DNA from: CAVQBJ01 sp963819075
GTDB lineage: Bacteria > Actinomycetota > Thermoleophilia > Solirubrobacterales > Solirubrobacteraceae
Length of the DNA: 64,000 nucleotides
Reading direction: 5' to 3'
NCBI GenBank assembly: GCA_963819075.1
Contig: CAWFUP010000002.1
Location: 248,001 to 312,000, forward strand
The notes under the pieces were generated by a model. It was not told the DNA's origin. It saw only the letters and a program-made list of their open reading frames with translations, and searched no databases. The position numbers and the translations under genes are program-made. The first letter of the stretch is position 1, and every line of letters starts with the position of its first letter. Below, in pieces: positions 19,687 to 28,361 of this stretch.

Positions 19687-21030
19687 TCACGAAGCCCCCG
19701 CGATCTTCCCGAGCTCGAGCTGGCGCACGAGCGTGCTCGCGTCGTTCACCGAGCGCAGCGAATGGTCGAGCAGCGTGGTGCGGCGGGCCGGCGGGATCGT
19801 CGACGCCGGCACACCGGACACGTAGTACTGGCTGTAGAGCTCGAGGTGGAATGGCAGCTCGTAGGGGAGTCCGGAGAACACGGTGACGAACCCGCGATTG
19901 TCGGTTCCGATGAAGTAGACGGCCTGGGTGGCGAGATACAGCGCGACCACGAGGATCGCCAGCACCGAGGCGAGGAACAGCGACGGCCCGATCCAGCGAC
20001 GGCGGCGCCGCGGGCCGTTCGCAGTCGCCGGCGCTCGGCGCGGGGTGCGCCGCGGGGCGACCGCGCTGGGCGCAGCCGTGACCGCCGACGGCGAGCGCCC
20101 CCGTGGCGCCGGGGCCACGTGGCCAGACAGGGCCGATGCGGCTCCGTTCGCCGACGAGATCCCGTCGACGTCGGCGCTGTCGCTGGCACGCCCCGGAGCC
20201 AGGGTCGTCGCCGCGGCCGGATCGGGCAGGACGGGAGACGGGGATATCTGCGTGGCATCCACCGCCTCCGAGACGCGGGTCGGCTGCTCGAGCTCGCCGC
20301 CTGGAGGATCGCCGACCTCCTCCAGGCGGAACAGCAGCACGGTGATGTTGTCCCGACCGCCGGCGTCGTTCGCGGCGGCGATGAGGGCCTCGCCGGCACG
20401 ATGCAGGTCGCTCTCGCTGTTGAGGATGTCGGCCACTCGCGCCTCGCTGACCATCGAGGTCAGGCCGTCGCTGCAGAGCAGGTACACGTCGCCCGCGCGC
20501 CCGCGGTGCGTCCGCGTGTCGACCTCGACGTCGGGCTCGGGCCCGAGCGCGCGGGTGATGATCGAGCGCTGCGGATGGTCCTCGGCCTCCTCGGGGGTGA
20601 GCCGGCCCTGGCGCAGCAGCTCGTCGACGAGCGAATGGTCGTCGGTCAGTCGCAGCAGCTCGCCGTCGCGCAGGCAGTACGCGCGGCTGTCGCCGACGTG
20701 CGCGATCGCGATCTCGTCTTCGCCGACGTAGACGGCCGTGAGCGTCGTACCCATCCCGGCCTGCTCGGCGTTCGTCTGCGAGAGCTCGTAGATGTGGGCG
20801 TTCGCCGCGCGCACGCGCTCGGCCAGGCGCTCCTCGGGCGCCGTGTCGCCGCCGGCGAGCCCGTCGGCGAATGTCTCCACGGCGATGTGCGAGGCAACCT
20901 CGCCCGCCTGCGCACCGCCCATCCCGTCCGCGACGACGAAGAGCGGGATCCGCGCAAGCAGGGAATCCTCGTTGTGCCGGCGCTGGCGACCGGTGTCCGA
21001 GACGGAGAAGCTGTCGGCGACTCGCAACAT
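19687..21030 (-). CDS. pstP: PP2C-family Ser/Thr phosphatase PstP
   Basis: A 447-residue membrane phosphatase. The PPM catalytic domain occupies residues 1-240 with SDTGRQRRHNEDSLL, FVVADGMGGAQAGEVAS, GMGTTLTAVYV, IAHVGDSRAYCLR, LLCSDGLTSMV and the terminal GGRDNITVLLF; the Asp residues are the Mn/Mg ligands. A disordered Pro/Ala-rich linker then leads to a single transmembrane helix (about 346-375) and a short external tail. It dephosphorylates PknB-type kinases and their targets. It lies between fhaB and pbpA as in other actinobacteria. The ATG is the only credible start. Confidence 0.92.
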   Translation of the reverse strand: MLRVADSFSVSDTGRQRRHNEDSLLARIPLFVVADGMGGAQAGEVASHIAVETFADGLAGGDTAPEERLAERVRAANAHIYELSQTNAEQAGMGTTLTAVYVGEDEIAIAHVGDSRAYCLRDGELLRLTDDHSLVDELLRQGRLTPEEAEDHPQRSIITRALGPEPDVEVDTRTHRGRAGDVYLLCSDGLTSMVSEARVADILNSESDLHRAGEALIAAANDAGGRDNITVLLFRLEEVGDPPGGELEQPTRVSEAVDATQISPSPVLPDPAAATTLAPGRASDSADVDGISSANGAASALSGHVAPAPRGRSPSAVTAAPSAVAPRRTPRRAPATANGPRRRRRWIGPSLFLASVLAILVVALYLATQAVYFIGTDNRGFVTVFSGLPYELPFHLELYSQYYVSGVPASTIPPARRTTLLDHSLRSVNDASTLVRQLELGKIAGAS

Positions 21031-21102
21031 GTCTAGGCCAGAAGAGTGGCAGGGCTCGGCGTCGCGGTCGTGTCTGGCCTCACGCGCCGCCGCGCCCCGG
21101 CG

Positions 21103-21582
21103 TCATTCGGCATAGGTGAACTCGCTGTCACCGATGCGTACGCGATCGCCAGGATGTAGCGGACGCGGGCCATCGAGCAGCTCCTCGTTGAGGTAGGTCC
21201 CGTTGGTCGAGTCGAGATCCTCGACGACCATCAGGTTGCCCTGCTCGTAGATGCGCGCGTGCGCCCCCGAGGCGTACGGGTCCTCGAGGCGAATCTCGGC
21301 CTGCTCGCCGCGCCCGAGCACCGCGCCCTGCTCGAGGTCGTAGATCATCCCCGGCTCGTGACCGGGGGCTCGCTCGACGACGAGGCGCGGTTCGCGCGGC
21401 GCCGTGCGCGTGCCACCCGAGGCCGAGTACAGGCCGGTCGCGTCGCCGGCGGGCGGATACGCCGCCGGCCCTCCGGGGCGGCGCAGGTCCTGCAGCGCAC
21501 TCCGCGAGACCCACAGCAGGAACAGGTACATGACGGCGATGAAGCCGAACTTGAGCGCGACCGAGACCGGCTGCAGATTCAT
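21103..21582 (-). CDS. fhaB: FHA-domain membrane protein FhaB (FipA-like)
   Basis: A 159-residue protein. A hydrophobic N-terminal helix (about residues 9-27) anchors it, and a linker leads to an FHA domain (about 80-155) with VLGRGEQAEIRLEDPYAS, the Arg/Ser/His phospho-Thr pocket (S-G-A-H-A-R), and DLDSTNGTYLN. FHA domains bind phosphothreonine peptides; the mycobacterial counterpart interacts with FtsZ/FtsQ and is a kinase substrate. The canonical FHA Ser-x-x-His reads SGAH here. It lies 79 bp from fhaA and 72 bp before the phosphatase. Confidence 0.87.
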   Translation of the reverse strand: MNLQPVSVALKFGFIAVMYLFLLWVSRSALQDLRRPGGPAAYPPAGDATGLYSASGGTRTAPREPRLVVERAPGHEPGMIYDLEQGAVLGRGEQAEIRLEDPYASGAHARIYEQGNLMVVEDLDSTNGTYLNEELLDGPRPLHPGDRVRIGDSEFTYAE

Positions 21583-21661
21583 CGCCTCACCCCGTCCGTC
21601 CGTTCATGCGTCGCACGCACCAGAACCTACTATGGGGTGCCGAAGGCGGCCAAGGTCACCC

Positions 21662-22420
21662 CTAACGCTCCTCGAAGTGCAGCGTCGTGGCCCCGAGTCC
21701 GATGCGATCGCCGGGCCGCAGCAACTCGCTGAGCGCGATGCGCCGACCGTTCAGCGTCACGCCGTTGGTGGAGCCGAGATCGACGATCTCCCAGCCGTCG
21801 AGCGCCGGGCGCAGTTCGGCGTGGCGGCGCGACACGTTGCTGTCGTCGAGCACGATGTCGCATTCGCGGCTGCGGCCGATGACCCCGCCGCGCGGCGGGA
21901 CGAGCATGCGGCGGTTGTCGACCACGACGAGGGCCCGCGGCGTGCGCGGCGCCCGAGTCGTCTCGATCGGGCCGCGGCGGCGCTCGGAGGTGCTGTAGAT
22001 CATCGTGTGCCCGTGCTCGCCCTGCTCGGGGTCGCCGTCGGCCGCTTCGTCGGCTCGTACGGTTCGCGCCTGGATGCCGAACTCGCCGAGCGACAGCTCG
22101 TCGTCGGTCTCGAAGACGATGACCGGACGCGAGGCGAGCGACACCTGCTCACGGCGGGCCTGCTCGAGCAGGTAGGCGCCGAGCTCGTCGATCACCTCGT
22201 CCTCGACGTCGGCGTAGCGGGCGCGATCCTCGGGCGAGAGGTGCACGATGTACTCGTTGGGCACATACACGCGCGACACCGACACCGCCCGATGCTCGAG
22301 CATCTCGCGCGCGAGCTTGTGGGCGATCTGGATCGGCTGCACCTCGGAGCGAAACATGCGACCGAAGGTGCCTTCGACGAGGCCGCTGAGCATTTCCTCG
22401 AGGTGTTTGAGCACGTTCAT
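21662..22420 (-). CDS. fhaA: FHA-domain protein FhaA (DUF3662 + FHA)
   Basis: A 252-residue cytosolic protein. The N-terminal DUF3662 domain starts MNVLKHLEEMLSGLVEGTFG (start at 22420, preferred to an in-frame ATG 66 bp upstream) and continues RMFRSEVQPIQIAHKLAREM and YVPNEYIVHLSPEDR. The C-terminal FHA domain (about 170-252) has GGVIGRSRECDIVLDDSNVSRRHAEL and DLGSTNGVTLNGRRI with all pThr-pocket residues (R, S, H, N). In mycobacteria FhaA recruits phosphorylated MviN and modulates wall synthesis. It is the first gene of the leftward cluster. Confidence 0.9.
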   Translation of the reverse strand: MNVLKHLEEMLSGLVEGTFGRMFRSEVQPIQIAHKLAREMLEHRAVSVSRVYVPNEYIVHLSPEDRARYADVEDEVIDELGAYLLEQARREQVSLASRPVIVFETDDELSLGEFGIQARTVRADEAADGDPEQGEHGHTMIYSTSERRRGPIETTRAPRTPRALVVVDNRRMLVPPRGGVIGRSRECDIVLDDSNVSRRHAELRPALDGWEIVDLGSTNGVTLNGRRIALSELLRPGDRIGLGATTLHFEER

Positions 22421-22524
22421 GACCGGTGGCGCCGGCGAAGCGAGGCGCTGACGGCGGGCAGGCGGCCGCTGCCGCGCCGAGGCCATGCTACGTCAGTCGA
22501 CGGCCCACGCCAGGCGTCGGACGC

Positions 22525-24528
22525 TCACGGAGCGCCGCGGGCGCCGCGCGCGGTGACGACCAGCAGGCCGGCGAGCACGGCGCCCAGGACGAGGCCACGA
22601 GGCGCAGGGCCACTCACCGGGGCGAGGCCGCCGCGGTCGAGCAGGGGGGCGGCGGCGGCGATCGCCGCCGTCCACACCGTCGCCGCGACGAGGTCCACGG
22701 CGACGTGGCGACCGCGCACGAGCCACGGCAGGACGGCGGCGGCGGCCGCCCACAACAGCGCGCCGAGCAGGACGCCCGTCGTGAGCAGCGGTCCGAGCGC
22801 GTGCGTCACGGTGGCGGGGATCGAGCCCTCCCACGTTCCCCGCGGCTCGGCGCCCGTCGGCGCGCCGAGCCACAGGCGCCGGCCGAGCACGACCTCGGCG
22901 AGCACGAGCCACCAGTAGCCCAGCGCGCCGACAGCGGCTCGGCGCGACCAGCTGGCCGGCTGTGCGGCGACCGCCGGGAACGCGCCGGCCAGGCCGGCAA
23001 GACCGAGCAGTGGCGCAAGCGCGGGCGCCAGCCAGGCCGGCCCGGGTCGGCGCAGGACGAGCTCGACGGGCAGCGCCGCCGCGGCCACGCACAACGCGCT
23101 GCCGGCGGCCCCGGCCGCCGCGCACCCCGCGCACAGTGCGACACTCGCGGCGAGCCATCCGAGGCGCGGGAGGAGGGCGACCGCCAGCGCAGTGAGCACG
23201 CCGGCGGCCAGCGCAAGCTGCTGTGTGGCCCCGCCGAGGCCGTACCACCCGATCGCCGCGAGCAGGCCGGCGCCGCCGCCGGTGACCAAGCGCACCGGCG
23301 CGCGCAGGGGCGGCGATGAGGCGACCGGCGCCTCGCCATCGGGCGGTGATGGCGCGGTGGACGGCGGCGGGGACGGGGAGCGGGTGCCGGCCACGCCCGG
23401 GCCCCGGCGCGGCGGGCGAGGCGCGGGCGCGGGCGCGGGGCGCGGGCGGGTCCGTTCTAGCGGCGCGACGAGCGTCTCGCGGGCGCCCGCTTCCCAGTTC
23501 ACCTCCGGCCAGTCGATCGCCTCCCGGCGCGCGTGCTCAACACGCGTGACGTCCTCCTCGCCGCGGTCGTCGTCGTCGAGATCGGGGGCGACCGTGCGAC
23601 GCGCGGCGAACCACGAGCGGCGCCGCGAGCGGGGCTGGCGCGCGGCGTCGATCGCGCCGCGCAGGTCGGCGAGGTTGCCACGCTGCTCGGCCACCGGGTC
23701 GAGGGCGACGTCGATCGCCGCCACGAGCTGGCCGGGAAGATCGGGCCGGTACTCGTGCAGGGACGGCAGCTCGGTGCCGATGTTGCGGGCCGTGCTCGCC
23801 GGGGTGGCGCCGCGCACGGGGTTGACGCCGGTGAGCGCCTCGAAGCACACGAGCGCGCACGAGTACAGGTCGCACTCGACCCCCACCTCGGCGCCCTCCG
23901 CCTGCTCGGGCGCCATGTAGGCGAGCGTGCCCATGACGTCGCCGGTGCGGGTGAGGGGATCCTCGCCGGTGATCCATGCCCCGCCGAAGTCGGCGAGCTT
24001 GGCGGCCACCGGATGGGCGCTGGCCGGGTCGGGAACGAGCACATTGTGCGGCTTGACGTCGCGGTGCACGACGCCGCGCTCGTGCGCGTGCTGGAGCGCG
24101 TCGCACAGCGCCAGCCCGATCGCGATCACCTGCTCGTCGGCGAGCTCGTCGCGCGCGATCAGCTCGGCGAGCGTCGGACCGGACACGAGCTCGGAGACCA
24201 GGCAGAAGGCGTGGTCCTCGGCCGCCGCCTCGTAGAGGGCGACGATCGCCGGGTGCGCGAGGCGCGCGCTGGCCAGCGCCTCGCGCGTGACGCGGTCGGG
24301 CACGTCCCCGGGCGCGAGGATGATCCGCTTCACGGCGACCTCGCGGTCCAAGCGCTCGTCGTGCGCGCGCCACACCACACCGAACCCGCCGGCGCCGAGA
24401 CGCTCGAGCAGTCGGTAGCGCCCGAGCACCAGCGCGGCCGGAGGTCCGGCGTCGGTGGCGGTGGCCGAGCGCCCGTCGCCCCGGGGCAGAGTGTCCGCGG
24501 AGTGCACCCCGTTCGCGTTCGCCGTCAT
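22525..24528 (-). CDS. Ser/Thr protein kinase with polytopic C-terminal membrane domain
   Basis: A 667-residue protein. Residues about 37-295 are a Hanks kinase: GAGGFGVVWRAHDERLDREVAVK, HRDVKPHN, a slightly unusual magnesium loop LADFGGAW, and YMAPEQAEGAEV. A 110-residue disordered basic/Pro-rich linker is followed by roughly eight hydrophobic helices (about 415-665) with no known sensory signature. Kinases with a polytopic C-terminal half occur in actinobacteria, and their signal is generally unknown. It is transcribed toward the fhaA cluster, 104 bp away, and is divergent from the secreted-protein gene starting at 24649. Residues of the membrane half are strongly Ala/Leu/Gly biased. Confidence 0.83.
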   Translation of the reverse strand: MTANANGVHSADTLPRGDGRSATATDAGPPAALVLGRYRLLERLGAGGFGVVWRAHDERLDREVAVKRIILAPGDVPDRVTREALASARLAHPAIVALYEAAAEDHAFCLVSELVSGPTLAELIARDELADEQVIAIGLALCDALQHAHERGVVHRDVKPHNVLVPDPASAHPVAAKLADFGGAWITGEDPLTRTGDVMGTLAYMAPEQAEGAEVGVECDLYSCALVCFEALTGVNPVRGATPASTARNIGTELPSLHEYRPDLPGQLVAAIDVALDPVAEQRGNLADLRGAIDAARQPRSRRRSWFAARRTVAPDLDDDDRGEEDVTRVEHARREAIDWPEVNWEAGARETLVAPLERTRPRPAPAPAPRPPRRGPGVAGTRSPSPPPSTAPSPPDGEAPVASSPPLRAPVRLVTGGGAGLLAAIGWYGLGGATQQLALAAGVLTALAVALLPRLGWLAASVALCAGCAAAGAAGSALCVAAAALPVELVLRRPGPAWLAPALAPLLGLAGLAGAFPAVAAQPASWSRRAAVGALGYWWLVLAEVVLGRRLWLGAPTGAEPRGTWEGSIPATVTHALGPLLTTGVLLGALLWAAAAAVLPWLVRGRHVAVDLVAATVWTAAIAAAAPLLDRGGLAPVSGPAPRGLVLGAVLAGLLVVTARGARGAP

Positions 24529-24648
24529 CGACGTCCCTCCTGCCCTCAGCGCAGGAGTGCGAGGTGTGACGGAGAACTTGCATCCACATCAATTCCCCGG
24601 CGCGGGTCATACTCTGGCCTTCGCCTTCATCCCTGCCAGGAGCGTGTT

Positions 24649-25758
24649 TTGTCGTTCTTCGATGACGACGAGCCGCCCGCACCAGCCACCCGTGAACCAA
24701 GAGCGCCGCGCCCCCGCCGACCGACGACGGCCGGAGCGCATGCGGCCGATCAGCAGACGATCATGGTTCGCCGCGGCGTCGCGTTCGCGATCGCGATCGT
24801 GCTGCTCATCCTCATCGTGCTCGGGATCTCCAGCTGCGAGAGCAGCGCGCGCCACGACGCGCTCGTCTCCTACAACAACGACGTCGTGGCGATCGGGCGG
24901 AGTTCCCAGACCGTGGGCGACGAGTTCTTCAGCGACCTCAACGGGGCGCTCGGCAAGTCGGCCGCCCAGCTTCAGCCCGAGCTGGCCGCGCTGCACGCGC
25001 AGGCCGTCCAGGACTTCAACAACGCGAACGGGCTGAGCGCGCCGAGCGACCTCGACGTCGCGCAACGTGACCTCCTGCTGGCGCTCAACCTCCGCGCGTC
25101 GGCCGTGGCCGATGTCGCGCAGCAGATCCCGGTCGCACTCGGCGGCCTGTCCGGGTCGGGCGCGGCGCTGCGGCGCATCGCCGGCGACATGGAGGCGATC
25201 CTGGCGTCCGACGTGCTCTTCCAGGCGCGCGTCACGCCGCTCGTCGCGCAGGTGCTGCACCAGAACGGCATCCAGCCCGCGGCACTGCCGTCGTCGATCT
25301 GGGTGCACGACCTCGGCTGGCTGCAGCAGGGCACCGTCGCCTCGCGCCTGACCGGCGCCGCCGGGACGGGCACGAACGGCACCGCGCTGGCGCCGGGCAC
25401 GCACGGCCACTCGCTGGTCAGCGTCAGCGTGGGCGGCAACACTCTCAACCCGGCGCCGTCGGTGAACAACATCGCCGGCGGTGCAAACCCGACGTTCGCG
25501 GTGACCTTCGACAACACCGGGCAGAACAACGAGACCGCCGTCGGCGTGCAGGTCTCGGTCACCGCCGAGGGCCAGACCCGCACGGCCAGCAAGACCGTGC
25601 CCCTGACCCAGCCCGGTCAGAGCTACACCGAGGACCTCCAGGTCAAGGGCGTGCCCCTGCAGGTCCCCGCGAGCGTGACGACGTACATCGTGCCGGTGCC
25701 CGGCGAGAAGAACGTCGCCAACAACAAGGGCCAATACACCGCGCTGTTCACCCCGTAG
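24649..25758 (+). CDS. Membrane-anchored extracytoplasmic protein with CARDB-like C-terminal domain
   Basis: A 369-residue protein from a TTG start at 24649, six bases after an AGGAG ribosome-binding site; the start gives the acidic N-terminus LSFFDDDEPPAPATREP. A basic, Pro-rich cytosolic tail leads to a transmembrane helix (about residues 40-60, VAFAIAIVLLILIVLGISS). A helical region (about 65-200) follows, then a Gly/Asn linker and a beta-sandwich (about 265-369) with NPTFAVTFDNTGQNNETAVGVQVSV, SKTVPLTQPGQSYTE and NVAN-type turns, as in CARDB (cell-adhesion-related) domains. Function is unknown. It starts a rightward set with DUF4446, pheA and the HNH gene. Confidence 0.72.
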   Translation: MSFFDDDEPPAPATREPRAPRPRRPTTAGAHAADQQTIMVRRGVAFAIAIVLLILIVLGISSCESSARHDALVSYNNDVVAIGRSSQTVGDEFFSDLNGALGKSAAQLQPELAALHAQAVQDFNNANGLSAPSDLDVAQRDLLLALNLRASAVADVAQQIPVALGGLSGSGAALRRIAGDMEAILASDVLFQARVTPLVAQVLHQNGIQPAALPSSIWVHDLGWLQQGTVASRLTGAAGTGTNGTALAPGTHGHSLVSVSVGGNTLNPAPSVNNIAGGANPTFAVTFDNTGQNNETAVGVQVSVTAEGQTRTASKTVPLTQPGQSYTEDLQVKGVPLQVPASVTTYIVPVPGEKNVANNKGQYTALFTP

Positions 25759-25807
25759 GTCGGCGCCCCGCGGCCAGCGGCGGGCCGAGCGGTTAACTTG
25801 TGGCGAC

Positions 25808-26341
25808 GTGCCAGCCAGCATCACCGACACCCAGGGGATCGTTGCCATCGCCGCCGCCGCGATCGCCGTGGTCGCACTCGGCGCCTGCGTGGCACTCGCG
25901 CTTGCGCTGCGGCGCCTGCGGGCCGCGCAGCGCGTCGTCCTCGGTGAGGCCGGGGAGCGCGACCTGGTCGCGCACGCGGCCGACATGGACGTGGCCTTCG
26001 ATGCGCTGCGCGACTACGTGGCCGAGGTCGCCGAGCGCCTCGACGAGCGCCTGGCCGTGGCCGAGACGGCGCTGCAGGGCGCCGTCGCCCATCGCGCCCT
26101 CGTGCGCTATGACGCCTACAACGAGATGTCCGGGCAGCAGTCGATGTCGATCGCGCTGCTCGACGCCACGCGGTCGGGCATCGTGCTCTCCTCGATCCAC
26201 CACCGCGATCAGGCCCGCCTGTACGCCAAGCAGGTGCGCGGCGGACGCTCAGAGCTCGAGCTCTCCCCCGAGGAGGACGAGGCGGTGCGACTCGCCCTCG
26301 CGAGCCCGGCCCAGGATGCCCCCGCCAGCCCCGGCGCCTGA
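25808..26341 (+). CDS. DUF4446 family membrane protein
   Basis: A 177-residue protein. A GTG start is followed by a signal-anchor helix (about residues 10-35) and a coiled-coil-like helical stretch (FDALRDYVAEVAERLDERLAVAE). The C-terminal part matches the DUF4446 pattern: VRYDAYNEMSGQQSMSIALLD, SGIVLSSIHHRDQARLYAKQV. The family is widespread in Gram-positive bacteria, commonly near oriC/parAB, and its role is not established. The stop overlaps the downstream pheA start by 26 nt, indicating coupled translation. Confidence 0.83.
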   Translation: MPASITDTQGIVAIAAAAIAVVALGACVALALALRRLRAAQRVVLGEAGERDLVAHAADMDVAFDALRDYVAEVAERLDERLAVAETALQGAVAHRALVRYDAYNEMSGQQSMSIALLDATRSGIVLSSIHHRDQARLYAKQVRGGRSELELSPEEDEAVRLALASPAQDAPASPGA

Positions 26342-27212
26342 GCGCCCGCCACGCGTCGGCTACCTCGGCCCGCGCGGCACGTTCAGCGAGGAGGCGCTGT
26401 GCCACGGCCTCGACGGAGGCGACGTCGAGGCGGTGGCGATCGCGAGCATCCACGACGCGGTGATGGCCGTGCAGGCCGGCGACGTGCGCTGGTCGGTGGT
26501 GCCGATCGAGAACTCGATCGAGGGGCCGGTGACCGTGACGCTCGACGCGCTGGCCGGCGAGGCGAGCGACGTGCGGATCGTCGGCGAGCTCGTGCTCGCC
26601 GTGCGCCAGTGCCTGATCGCCCGCGAGCCGATCGAGCTCGCCGCCGTCACGACGGTGGTGTCGCATCCGCAGGCGACCGGCCAGTGCGCCGCCTTCCTGC
26701 GCGAGCAGCTGCCCGGCGCGCGGGTGCTGAGCGCCAACTCGACGGCCGACGCCGTCCGCACGGTCGCCGACCCGGGCGAGACGGGCTGGGCGGCACTCGG
26801 ACCGGCGCTCGCGGCAAGCATCTACGGCTGCGTCATCCTGCGCGAGGGCGTCGAGGATCGCCACGACAACGAGACGCGCTTCGTGTGGCTGGCGCGTGAT
26901 CGCGCCGACCGTCCGCCGCTCGTGGGGCGAGGCGATCCGAGCGACCACGCCGACAAGACGTCGCTCGTGTTCTGGGGCTCCGGTGCCGGCGAGCCGGGGT
27001 GGCTCGTTTCGTGCCTGAACGAGTTCGCGGCGCGCGACGTCAACCTCACGAAGATCGAGTCGCGCCCGCAGCGCTCGCGCCTGGGGAAGTACATGTTCTT
27101 CGTCGACCTCGATGGCGCGGAGGGCTCTCCGAGTGTGGCCGCGGCGCTCGCGGGCCTGCGCGAGCATTGCGATGCGGTGCACGTGCTCGGCTCCTACCCC
27201 GCGGCCCGATAA
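26316..27212 (+). CDS. pheA: Prephenate dehydratase
   Basis: A 298-residue enzyme converting prephenate to phenylpyruvate in phenylalanine synthesis. The catalytic PDT domain (about residues 10-185) shows VGYLGPRGTFSEEAL, VVPIENSIEGPVTVTLD, SHPQATGQCAAFL and the NETRFVW motif whose Thr is essential. The C-terminal ACT domain (about 205-290) carries DKTSLVFW, ESRPQRSRLGKYMFFVDL, so feedback inhibition by Phe is likely. The ATG at 26316 lies inside the upstream gene and gives the expected N-terminus. No chorismate mutase domain is fused. Confidence 0.92.
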   Translation: MPPPAPAPERPPRVGYLGPRGTFSEEALCHGLDGGDVEAVAIASIHDAVMAVQAGDVRWSVVPIENSIEGPVTVTLDALAGEASDVRIVGELVLAVRQCLIAREPIELAAVTTVVSHPQATGQCAAFLREQLPGARVLSANSTADAVRTVADPGETGWAALGPALAASIYGCVILREGVEDRHDNETRFVWLARDRADRPPLVGRGDPSDHADKTSLVFWGSGAGEPGWLVSCLNEFAARDVNLTKIESRPQRSRLGKYMFFVDLDGAEGSPSVAAALAGLREHCDAVHVLGSYPAAR

Positions 27213-27262
27213 CAAGAGCTTCAAGCCCCGACGCAGGTGGCCTCGCTACACTTTCCGGCACC

Positions 27263-27838
27263 GTGGAGAGCGCTGTTCCACCGGCTCCAGCCCCGTCCGC
27301 GCCGTCCGAAGAGCACCGACGGCGTGGGCGTGACAGTGGCCGGGTGCTCGTCCTGAACGCGACCTTTGAGCCAATCAACGTGTGCTCGGTGCGTCGTGCG
27401 GTGGTGCTCGTGCTCAAGCAGAAGGCCGAGCTCGTCGAGGAGGGAGCCTGGGCGCTGCGGTCCGAGCGCGCGACGATGTCGCGTCCGGCGGTGATCCGCC
27501 TTGTCTCCTATGTGCGCGTCCCCCGCGACGCGCACCGCCGCAAGATCACGCGCCGCGCCGTCTTCGCCCGCGACGGCTGGACCTGCCAGTACTGCGGCGC
27601 GCGCTCGAACCTCACGGTCGACCACGTCATCCCGCGCTGCAAGGGCGGCACCTCGACGTGGGAGAACATCGTCGCCTCCTGCGCCCCCTGCAACCGCCGC
27701 AAGGGCGACCGCCTCCCGCTCCAGGCCAACATGCACCCAAAGACCGCCCCCCGCGCCCCCCGCGCCGAGGTCTTCATCACCGTCGCCTCCCCCACCATCC
27801 CCGCAACCTGGCGCGCATACCTTCCCGCCGCGGCTTAG
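27263..27838 (+). CDS. HNH endonuclease family protein
   Basis: A 191-residue protein from a GTG start. Residues about 30-95 (VLVLNATFEPINVCSVRRAVVLVLKQKAELVEE split over the region, with RPAVIRLVSYVRVPR) form the characteristic N-terminal part of the actinobacterial HNH family. The zinc-HNH nuclease follows: CQYCG at about 112, LTVDHVIPRCKGGTSTWENIVASCAPCNRRKGDR with H and N ligands and a second CxxC. Members are common in actinobacteria, and their substrate is unknown. The C-terminus TWRAYLPAAA is encoded by the first unit of a 64-bp tandem repeat. It begins 50 bp after pheA. Confidence 0.88.
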   Translation: MESAVPPAPAPSAPSEEHRRRGRDSGRVLVLNATFEPINVCSVRRAVVLVLKQKAELVEEGAWALRSERATMSRPAVIRLVSYVRVPRDAHRRKITRRAVFARDGWTCQYCGARSNLTVDHVIPRCKGGTSTWENIVASCAPCNRRKGDRLPLQANMHPKTAPRAPRAEVFITVASPTIPATWRAYLPAAA

Positions 27839-27933
27839 CGGTCGGCCAAGCGACCACCAGGCCGTAGCGACCTGGCGCGCATACCTACCGGCCGCGGCTT
27901 AGCCAGCGCGCAAGCGACCGCCAGGCCGTAGCG
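27806..27933 (+). repeat. 64-bp tandem repeat, two units, over the HNH 3' end
   Basis: Unit one (27806-27869) and unit two (27870-27933) are about 87% identical with eight mismatches, and a third copy begins with ACCTG at 27934 and then diverges. Unit one contains the last codons and stop of the HNH gene; unit two repeats the same TWRAYLPAAA-stop coding pattern out of the gene. The shared part ends with GGCCGTAGCGACCTG. Confidence 0.8.
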
Positions 27934-27938
27934 ACCTG

Positions 27939-28361
27939 AGGCTCCCCTTAGCAAGGACCTCATAGCTGTCAGACGCCCTTGAAGCGGGCCGACCGGAGAG
28001 GCCGATCGGCGTTCCAAGGAGGCGTGGAGGAGGGCGGCGCGTTCGCCTCCCTTTCCCCGGAGGCGAACGTGACGACCGTATCCACGCCTCGCGAAAGGCG
28101 AAGGGCGCCGGCTCGACAAAGCCGGCGCCCCTCTACACATCACTGACTGGATGAATCCGATGCGGTCTCACTGCTACCGGAGGGACCAATGCCGGCGACC
28201 GTCTCGGGGTGTCCCGGGTTGGATTCCGCTAAGCGGTCCAGCCCCGACCTAGCGGCCGGGCACCTCCAGGGTCCCGCAAGAACTGTCAGACAAGGTTAGG
28301 ACCACCTCCTTTCTCTGGTGAGCTCAGAGTAGCGGACGGGCTCGACGGTGGCGAGCCGCGG
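27939..28361. other. Gene-free structured region, candidate non-coding RNA or dual terminator
   Basis: No credible protein gene is seen. Four inverted repeats are visible: GCCGACCGG (27988) with CCGATCGGC (28002-28010); an 8-bp outer stem GGCGTGGA (28021) with TCCACGCC (28081-28088) enclosing an 11-bp stem CGTTCGCCTCC (28040) with its complement ending at 28069; and an 11-bp stem 28103-28113/28120-28130 with a 6-nt loop. Further right, GGA..TCC and CCGCT/AGCGG pairings lie around 28220-28240, and CACCTCCTTTCT (28303-28314) equals the 16S 3' tail, or on the minus strand a full Shine-Dalgarno. I match it to no known RNA family. Some hairpins must serve as terminators for the convergent HNH and DUF2029 genes. 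Confidence 0.45.
28103..28130. terminator. Strong GC hairpin between convergent genes
   Basis: An 11-bp perfect stem (GGGCGCCGGCT and its complement) with loop CGACAA. On the minus strand it is followed by TTCGCCTTT, the more terminator-like side, and it would end transcripts coming from the DUF2029 gene side or an RNA from the region at 28.1-28.3 kb. Confidence 0.55.

Noticed and set aside
28249..28293. 14-codon minus-strand frame behind a full Shine-Dalgarno
   Set aside because: Spacing of 11 nt to a TTG start and no gene downstream on that strand; kept only as part of a finding.
28140..28320. tmRNA, RNase P RNA, SRP RNA or B12/TPP riboswitch in the structured region
   Set aside because: None of the conserved cores of these RNAs (for example the SRP GGAAG loop region or the B12-box) could be found.
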